From Polytrichum commune (lineage: Eukaryota; Streptophyta; Polytrichopsida; Polytrichales; Polytrichaceae), in contig OX485805.1 of the NCBI GenBank assembly GCA_950295325.1, forward strand, positions 310,501 to 374,500: 64,000 bases of DNA, given 5' to 3'. The notes under the pieces are model-generated. The model saw nothing but the letters and a program-made list of their open reading frames with translations, had not been told where the DNA came from and made no database searches. Position numbers and translations under genes: made by a program. Numbering within the stretch: position 1 is the first letter of the stretch; each line of letters begins with the position of its first letter. Of this stretch, positions 56,106 through 64,000 are shown in pieces.

Positions 56106-57035
56106 AACCTATAACCTATGGCCACACACACCCCTAATATCCATAAATGGACATGAAATGCAAACATCGACAAAGAACTCTCCAATGAATTATGGAACAA
56201 CCCTAATATTACAGACAAACAAAAATCCTGCCTCATCAAATTTCGTACGGGAACTTACATGGGCCACGCCAGAAAACAACTCTTCTTTGGCAGGCAAAGA
56301 TACCCTACCATTACTTGTCCTATTTGTAACTCATATGAACCAAACACGTGGCTATACGTACTACTTACATGTAGACAACAACATATACACTCACTTCACG
56401 TTAAAAGACATAACAAAGTTGTATGGGAAATAAGAAAAATGCTAATATCGTCCAAAAAATCCAGATGTTGCACTCTCATGAATGCTAGTACATTCAACAA
56501 CAACCCCCAAGAAAACACCGTCCCTAACTGGCTATTACCATGTACATGTGGAACCCAAAGATGCCATTGTAACGCCCGATTTAGACCCGACATCCTCTGC
56601 GGTAAAGTGTTGCCGTACCAAAACGAACCACCCACAAATATTGACCAAAATCTTATCATACAATTCATTGAATTCACATAATGTAACGACAGATTCTCAC
56701 CGGAAACACTCGAAGCTAAAGCTAACAAATATAGACCCTTAATAGAAAACATAGCCGCTAAAGGTTGGAAAATTGACCCGATCATCGTTATTACGGCAGG
56801 CGCTAGAGCTGCAACACACACCCCATCAATGAAAATACTTGAAGAAAAATTCAAACTACCTATGTCAGCCATTCGAAACACCTTTAAAAACATAAACACC
56901 ATTGCCATACAATATGCCATGTCCATCCTCCTCCACAAAAGAAGATTAGAAAATAATCAACCTCTACCTCAATTACAAGACCCCCTAGTAAAAATAAAAA
57001 TAAAAAAAATAAAAAACTACAAATATAATAATTAA
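56106..57035 (+). pseudogene. LINE ORF2 C-terminal region with Cys/His motifs
   Basis: CPICNSYEPNTW followed by TCRQQHIH forms a C-x2-C...C-x3-H zinc-binding pattern like that at the end of many LINE ORF2 proteins. Downstream CTCGTQRCHC and KGWKIDPIIVITAGAR are conserved with the truncated copy at 36.1-37.0 kb. It ends in a Lys-rich tail at 57035. Frames shift several times. Confidence 0.65.
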
Positions 57036-57398
57036 AACCACATTAGTATATATCGGCAACGGGCACAATTCCCCCCTGCCACGCGAAAGACGGACTGCTA
57101 GGTGACATAAACATCACACTCCCAATACTTACGCAAACACACTCACTAGAATCTAAAACACCAAGAGTTAAAACCTTGCACCAAACAAATCCAAGACTAA
57201 CCAATCCTTATTGGGTACTGGTTCTATCTGTTACTGGTTACTTATGACTATAGTGTCTACTCTCGAAAGGGGGAAGTAGTTCTATACCTCTATTCCTTTG
57301 CCCAGTGGGCCTAGGTCTAGGGGTGGAACGAACAGACACTTCATTCACGTCGGCCTCCTAACGGAGACCGAAGTTTCTCTTCTCTTCTTCTTCTTCTT
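57036..57398 (+). repeat. LINE 3' UTR and (TTC)n tail, shared with SINEs
   Basis: Contains ACTATAGTGTCTACTCTCG, GAACAGACACTTCATTCACG and a final TTC repeat. The same segments occur in the SINE body at 36557-36690 and in the fragment at 37459-37645, but with a TATC tail instead of TTC. Confidence 0.75.
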
Positions 57399-58310
57399 GC
57401 TATAGCCAAAGGAGTACAATTGTCCAAAGGCGTGACAACTTAGGACAACACCTTGATGTGTATTCCAATGTAAAAAGATTTTTCAATGCCCACATTTGCT
57501 ACAACAATTAAAACTTTATTCTCCCAAATTTTTTTAACATTCAAAAAAATACCCTCAACTGACCTAGTACGTCTATATAATAATTAGATGTGCATTGAAG
57601 ATACGAAAACATGTAGAAACAACATAAAAACTTGCCCCAAATATTTATTTTTTACTCCTATTTTTATGAGGTAGATAAAATTATTGAGCATAACATCCTA
57701 TCACACCTCAAAACATCCACAACAATGACGTAATATTGAGATGTTTAAAAATATTAAAACCAATGATGCCCATTCAAGGTGTTTATTTATAACCTACCCT
57801 GAGATTTTTTGATCTAAGTCCCCTTTACATTATGTCCCGTAACCAAGACTTAAAATAAAAAATGATGTGGATGACGCTTCCTCATGGCTCGGGAGCAATG
57901 ACCATGTCCACAAGAAATCCTAAATCACGTTTCTTGGTTACATGGTAAAACGACCCTTAGGGATTAAAGTTTGGCTAACCATCCATTCATGGTTCCTATG
58001 GGCGTAAAACCCTAAACCCTACACCCTACACTACCAGAACCAGGCTCTCACGGTTCTCCAGAGTTTCTGTCTTTCCCATTCATCCCATCAATTCAATGAG
58101 AGCTTCTAACATCGCACGAACCCTCCACATACAACTTGTCCCTAACCCACCTTCGGAAAATTTAAATCATGTTAACACTGCATTGAACCTTAAGCTGTAA
58201 AGCGCTCATAGACATTCCAGAGAATCTCAGGATTGCGGCTTCCGGTTTGTTGCTACAGATTGCAATTTGCGATCCTCGATGTTGTGAGAAGTGCCGCGAG
58301 GAGGGGAAAA
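57399..58310. other. Spacer and OXA1 upstream region
   Basis: AT-rich at first, then a telo-box cluster near 58007-58030. No other gene. OXA1 transcription probably starts between about 58030 and 58300. Confidence 0.5.
58007..58021 (+). promoter_or_regulatory. Telo-box pair upstream of OXA1
   Basis: AAACCCTAAACCCTA about 290 bp before the OXA1 ATG, followed by two CACCCTACA-type variants. Confidence 0.55.
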
Positions 58311-61300
58311 ATGACGATGCGGCGCTTACTCTGGCGCCTTGCGAAGCATCAGAATTCCAAAACCCTAGGATTGCATCCCAACGACGGTGCCAGAAGGCTG
58401 CTAAGCTCCTCGTGTAGCGTTCTGCAGGAGCCGGATTCATGTTTAGAGAGGAAAATTCCGGGATTTGGCACTCCTTTGACATCGAGAGAGGATGTGGAAG
58501 TTGGTGTGGCAAGATTTGGAGGAACAGGAATGGCGTTTGGGAATGCACGGAGGAGAGGGTTAGGATTAGGGTTTGCACACCAGGGGATGATGGTGAGGCA
58601 TGCAAGCACAGTGGCAGCTGCAGATGTTCTGCACTTTACGGATAGGGAAACAGGAGGTACCATCCATACAGCGTCCGAAGTTGCACCAGAGGCGGTGGGT
58701 AGCGTCGGATCATCATTGAGTGAAGTGGCTGCTGCCACAGTTGATTGTTCATATCCAACTGCTGCATTGCAGCATCTCATTGATTATGTGCATACGCAGG
58801 CAGGCCTCCCTTGGTACTTCTTCACCTCTTAACCTTAAGACTTCTCTTGATACTCTTCTCGGGAGGAGTGGTGCATTTTATTTGCCAGTAATTCTCACTG
58901 CAAGCGAAAGTGCACCAAATTTTCCAAGTTTGTGTTCTTTGTTATTAGTGCACCTTTGATCATGCACGTGCACATTTTCTGAAATTTGGAGACGGCGTAT
59001 GAACGTGCCATCTACCTGGTGGCAGGTGGTTATCAATTGCTGCTACAACTGTGGCAATCCGAGTCATGGTGTTGCCTGTACTAGTGTTCCAGATGAAAGC
59101 CACAGCCCGCTTGACAGTAAGATTCATTCTTGCATATCCTTACTGTCCTTTTCCTCACCTTGATATTTTCAGTTCCATTTATGAACTGGGCAGGCAAATA
59201 CTATCAATCACTGTAGATTGCACCTGGCATGTATGGCTTGAAGTGAATACATGATATACTCCCTGCAGTATTAGGTGCTGTCCATGCTCCAGCTTGAAAG
59301 CGCATATTATGAGTAACATACTTGCGACCTTTCAATTTCTGTTGTGCAGCTGATGAGACCAGAGTTAGAGCGCATTACAAATGCTATTAAGGAGAGTGTA
59401 TGTTTTCTCTACCATTCTTGCTATGAGAGTCTTCTTTGTACTGAACTCTTTGCAAAAAGCCATGTGGTACGTCCTTGGTCTCTATGAGCCGTCATATAGA
59501 ACCTCACCATGTTCATACTTGGGAACAGGTGAAGTGAACAACCTCAGAGTTGAGCCTCTGTTTTAGTGTTAGATGAGTTTGATCCAGGAAATGATGTTCC
59601 TCTTGGATCTGGAGACCACTAAATTCAGCCTTTTTCATGCAGAAGTTTTGCTTGGCAAAGCTAATTTTTGTAAGTCCGTTTTGCAGGGTTATGACCCCAA
59701 GGTCACAGAGGTAAATCAAAAGCGCATGAAGGATCTTTTCACACAGTAATTACTTATCCCCTCACTTTTTCATATCACACTACTGATTAGGAATGGAGAT
59801 GCTTTGTTGGTTTGAGGAGGATCCTGATACTTGTGCTTCCCTAGTAGAGGCTTTTTCAGGAGCTGCTCAAGGAGAAGAAGGTGATATTGTGCTCCTTACA
59901 TGTAAGGATTAGCAGTATCCTGTTCGTGATTTGTTTTCAAGATTGTGGATCGTCTCAATGCAGGCACAAGACAAATCCGTTCATGCCGCTGATGGGAGCA
60001 TTTGTTCAAGCTCCACTCTTTATCAGTTTCTTCTTTGCTGTAAGCTAACTCATTGCATATGGTCAATCACTTTGAAAGCAGTGACCTTCATGACCTACCG
60101 TTCACAGTCTACCCTTCAATTCTTTACTGTTTTAGGGAACTTTCAAAATATCCCTAGTGGGTGGATGAAACACATTCTTCCTAGGACATTGGAAGGCTTT
60201 GTGTTTTATTCTCAACTATCTAGATGGGTTATATTGCCAGATGCAAGACATCTACCATTAATCTGTTTGTTGTAGTTTGCACAAGGTGGCCTGTTGACAT
60301 AAACCTAACAAGGGACTGTTATCAAATGTAGATACGAAATATGGCTGAGAAAGTCCCCTCGTTCCAGGAGGGAGGTGCGTTATGGTTTACAGACCTCACC
60401 ACTCCTGACTCCATGTACATCTTGCCAATTCTCAGTGGCCTCTTCACTCTTGCAACCATCGAGGTGAACCTCTGCCTCCTATCTTTGCATTCCTTTGGTG
60501 TGTATTTATTCTTGCTTTAAACCAATGTTGTCTGATCCTGCATTGTGTTTAATTGTGCTGTGTCGCTTTGCAGTTGGGAGCCATGGATGGAATGCAAGGG
60601 CAACCGATGATGGGCAAAATGAAGATGTTCTTTCGAGGATTTGCAATACTGATTGTCCCACTTACTGCCTCATTTCCTAAAGTAAGGTTCTCTGAGCCCT
60701 GTATTAATCATGTCAAGTCAGAACTTTTCAAAACCATGACTTTCTGGAGTGGGGTCATAAATATTGCAATACAAATGTCCAGGTTCACATAGTATCCTCA
60801 CAACCATTTTTGTTAAATCCATCAATTTCAGGGAGGATCAGACAGAAACTTAGATGTTCCTCCTTATGTCTATGTGCAGGCCCTCTTCTGTTACTGGCTG
60901 ACAACGAACATGTGCTCATTGCTTCAAACTACAGGTAATATTATCATAATTCTTCCTCACTTGTCTCCCTTGTGATTTTCTCAGAACCAGATAGAGAATT
61001 GGGGTGATGGTTGAGTATAGGGTATAAGTGCCATGCTTGGTGAAGTATGTCTCATACCAATGGTATGTACTAGATGTAACACAGGTAACGAACATAGAAG
61101 TGAGTGTAAACTTCAAGCTTGAACTTGTAAGATGTTGAGTAACTTGACACCACAGCAATTTTTTTTATTAATTAATTTTTTTTGAATTTTTTTTTCAAAT
61201 GTTGGTGTTTTTGCTTCCTGCACTTAGTGCTCTAAATAGTCCTATTAGTGTGGGCCACAGTAATTTTCTGGAACCCACATTAATTATCGTGATGAAAGGT

Positions 61301-61763
61301 AATTCGGGCTACATAAATTTTCAACTCATGCCAAATCTCTAGTCTAAATCTAGTGTGGGCCACATTAGTTTTTCTTTAGGAAATGGATGTGGGTGAATAT
61401 TTTATTTTATGCAGCTTTTGTTCTTGGACTGATACTATAGGAAGACTTTGGGGAAGACCCAGGGTCTTGGGTCCACATTAACTTCACCCTGACTAGACAA
61501 TTAGAGTGGCCCACATTTATTATTTCCACATTTTTGTCCGCTCATACTACTTAAGAGGACTATTTAGTGTAGAACTTCTGGCATATCTTACTGCTGGTTA
61601 TTTCTGTGATCCAACAGTTTTGAAGCAACCAGCTGTGAAGCGGGCAGTTGGCATTCCAGAAACAGCACACCTGGTAGCTCCTGTAACTCAAGCTCCCACA
61701 GCTGCAGCGTCCATTGTAACTCTTAATAACCCTCCCAAACGATCAAAGAAGTCAAAAAGATAG
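58311..61763 (+). CDS. OXA1: Mitochondrial inner-membrane insertase OXA1 (YidC/Oxa1/Alb3 family), nine exons
   Basis: Exons are 58311-58813, 59026-59116, 59350-59397, 59687-59745, 59964-60039, 60332-60463, 60574-60681, 60880-60934 and 61618-61763. Phases agree throughout and give 405 aa. The first exon has an Arg-rich presequence (MTMRRLLWRLAKHQN). From residue about 168 come the family segments: WWLSIAATTVAIRVMVLPVL, the loop RMKDLFTQHKTNPFMPLMG, FVQAPLFISFFFAIRNM, GGALWFTDLTTPDSMYILP, FAILIVPLTASFPK and ALFCYWLTTNMCSLLQ, five membrane spans in all. It ends in a basic tail KRSKKSKR. OXA1 inserts mitochondrially and nuclear-encoded inner-membrane proteins, including oxidase subunits. The start at 58311 follows an in-frame region without another Met; a second Met lies two codons on. 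A GAG-AAG-rich stretch at 59853-59880 is treated as intron because skipping it restores the family spacing. Confidence 0.94.
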
Positions 61764-64000
61764 TTTTTCAAATTTCATTTTCCTGAAGCCCTTATCTTGC
61801 TTGGAGATCTATATTTTATTTTTAGAGAATCCCTCACAGCATTCTTCAGACCTCTTATAAATCTCTTGGGACTTGTTATGTAGAGAACATCATCATTTTT
61901 GCAGCAATAGAATACACCATCAAAGTTAGGCCAGAACTTTTGCAATTTGATTGTTGCATATCAATAAGGCAGTTTTCTGATATTAGACCTGGGATGCTTT
62001 TGAGATTTTTAGAGCAGGACCATTTCCAATTATTGAATAGTGGACATTGCCAAAGAGCTGGCAGTCATTATAAATCTGCATTTTTTTTACATCACAAGAT
62101 TGCCATCATGTATCGTGCAATTAATATAAGGTGTGTGAGCTTGGTGGTTGAAGACAAGACGACATCCGATTGTGATATGATGTAACAAGTTGTATACTTT
62201 CAATGTCTGAGATTCATAAAGATATTAGTAATTTGGGCAACATCTGGTATGTGCAATGGATGTAGTCTTGACACAGTGAATATGAAGAAGTTGATGCTTA
62301 TAACAAGTTTAAATCATGGTAAGTCAAGGTTATGTAAAGGGTCACCATTAGTGCAGATCCTATAAAATGTGGGCAGTTGTAAATACCAGTCTGAATGAAT
62401 ACTTGTGGGCAGTTATAAATTGGGTATAAATTCAACTGAACATGCTAGGCAGGGTTGTGAGGCAGTGAAATTGGCAAATCAACAAAGTGTATTCTTCCCT
62501 ATCATTCAAAATGAACTGCGACCTTAATTTGAATATTGTTTTGATTTAAGCAGATCTGGTGCCTGCACATGCCTTCCTTGAATTTCGGCCAACCTGAATT
62601 TGGGTGCTGAGGCAATGTTTTCCAGTGCATGCTGAAAACTAACTTTACCATCTTCACTACAGAGAGTTGACATCTTTGCAAGCATCTCTCCTGAGATTTG
62701 CATGAGTTCTGGTCAATTTATAGGAAGAAAGGAAAGAAAGGAGAAAGTCCTTCCAAGAAAGGAGAAACTCTTTTAATATGGCAAAATCTAGTTTTTCACA
62801 ACTGGTGGGTACAGCTGCCTAGTCCTTCATGAATATTAAGAGATTAGTTTCAGTTTTTGAATGGATGTGAATGTTGACAGGTCTGACACGAGGCCAGCTT
62901 GATGGCCAACCTGGTTTGAAGGACAAGTCAAATGTTGCGGATCCTCTTGGGTAGAAAACTGAAGTGGTTTGTACTATTTGAAAATAGTACAATATGTTGT
63001 GCTTAATTTTGTGGATACAAATCATTTGATAGTGTTGGCTGGGTAATGTGTCCATTGACGTATTTGTAGATTGCGTTGGTGCAAAGTTCAGGGCACTGGA
63101 GAGGATATGTCTTGCCCTTTTTTTTGAACAGGGTAGCAAAATCCAGCTGTTTCTTTCTGGCAATTGTTGCGTTTTGTGATGATGGAAGGTCCAGTGAGGC
63201 GTCGCAACCAATTGAGTGTTTTGCAATATGTGTATAGTGAAAGTCTATGCTGCTCATACATCAGCAGGAGTGTGGTGGTGCCTTGGGTGGCATTTATCTG
63301 TAGCACCTGCAGGGGTTAGGGTCTTCAGAACTTAATTTTGGAGTTGTTTTGTTATCAAAAGCTTTTTCAAGTCTGGAAACCTTTGAGAAATTTCATATAG
63401 AACAACAATGTAGGGTGTCTGGATGGTGACCCTGTTTTAGAAGAATTGCTTTTGATTGGTTCTAAAAGGACATTTGAAGGTGTATTTAAAAAATAAAATC
63501 AGACACAAATGGTACCGATGGATTCCTCCCAATGGTCTCTTTCCAAGCATGTTACTTCTTTTTGTTAATAAGGGGTGGCCCGGGTGATGCGGCATGAAAG
63601 TTTCTAGACTGGACCTATCCAAGCAAAAAATAGCGTGTTTGAGCTACATACTTTCATTTCTAGTTAATCATGTCAAAGCAATCCTATCTAGAATCAACTT
63701 ATTCTCCAAGTGCATTATTTGAGTATGTTAAACACTTCGATGTTATTGATGTACATAAATAACAAGGTTTTAGGCACATAAAAATGTAATAATCATTTAG
63801 GAACTTGGTGAAACCTGTATATATTGTGTATATGGTTAACCATATGAATTGTCTAGAGGAAGTGCTACTTGGAGATATAGCTAAACCAACATGTGGATAA
63901 TTGTATCTAGGAAGAATAGAAAATATATAGTATTTAGTGTGATATGGTATTTTAAGTCACTATGGTAGCTTATTTAATGACACTTCTTAAAAATAAGTTT
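61764..64000. other. Downstream of OXA1, no gene seen
   Basis: The first 150 bp probably hold the OXA1 3' UTR. The rest is AT-rich with only short frames and no recognised element. Confidence 0.45.

Larger units (their letters stand above)
47014..57398 (+). mobile_element. Non-LTR retrotransposon (LINE), about 10 kb, with endonuclease, RT and RNase H
   Basis: No LTRs. Contains ORF1 (about 47514-49144), then ORF2 with a 2A-like motif, an exonuclease III-like endonuclease, RT with YADD, RNase H and a C-terminal Cys/His region, then a 3' UTR ending in a (TTC)n tract (57378-57398). The coding strand is strikingly rich in A and C and poor in G. Stops and frameshifts are moderate, so it is a recent but dead copy. 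The 5' end is tentative, and the 3' end is supported by related tails at 36557 and 37459. No target duplication found. The clade is uncertain; the endonuclease plus RNase H layout suggests the I, L1-with-RNase-H or related groups. Confidence 0.88.

Noticed and set aside
59853..59880. Mini-exon GAGCTGCTCAAGGAGAAGAAG in OXA1
   Set aside because: It has a plausible acceptor and donor and is 21 nt, but skipping it gives RMKDLFTQHKTNPFMPL with the exact family spacing. Including it adds a Ser/Arg insert not expected in the loop. It could still be an alternative exon.

Overview
The window is nuclear DNA of a streptophyte (a land plant or a close relative). The evidence is spliced nuclear genes with GT-AG introns, plant-type TTTAGGG and AAACCCTA motifs, an EXORDIUM/PHI-1-type gene relic (a plant family), and Ty1/Copia, chromoviral Ty3/Gypsy, hAT and Tourist-like (PIF/Harbinger-type) elements. 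I cannot name the species. Sequence between genes is AT-rich and full of elements of different ages.

Three intact conserved genes are resolved exon by exon, each with consistent splice phases. They are COX5B (cytochrome c oxidase subunit 5b; minus strand, 24590-27436, 6 exons, 160 aa), RPP0 (60S acidic ribosomal protein P0; minus strand, 31210-33011, 4 exons, 319 aa) and OXA1 (mitochondrial inner-membrane insertase; plus strand, 58311-61763, 9 exons, 405 aa). AAACCCTA telo-box motifs lie upstream of all three starts. A fourth long open gene (425-3463, plus) encodes a hAT-type transposase or a domesticated relative; its first exon is missing or unrecognised, and one intron is a minisatellite.

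The rest is mostly a nested record of insertions. An EXORDIUM-like pseudogene (10711-11567, continuing at 18983) is split by a 7.4-kb Copia element on the minus strand, flanked by a 5-bp duplication (CAGAA). Its LTRs are nearly identical and its gag-pol has a single in-frame stop. One LTR carries a 528-bp foldback MITE with a TTA duplication, and the other LTR preserves the empty site. A 5.8-kb chromovirus (40863-46660) is heavily mutated, has lost its RNase H and early integrase to a dispersed non-coding repeat, yet keeps an open extra ORF before its 3' LTR. A LINE of about 10 kb (about 47.0-57.4 kb) has ORF1, endonuclease, reverse transcriptase (YADD) and RNase H, plus a 2A-like motif (GDIETNPGP) upstream of the endonuclease. 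A second copy of the LINE's 3' part (about 35.1-37.0 kb) is interrupted by a MITE and by a SINE whose 3' half resembles the LINE 3' end. The 2A-bearing LINE and its SINE partner are the most unusual items. I saw no rRNA gene, convincing tRNA gene, CRISPR array or bacterial-type operon.
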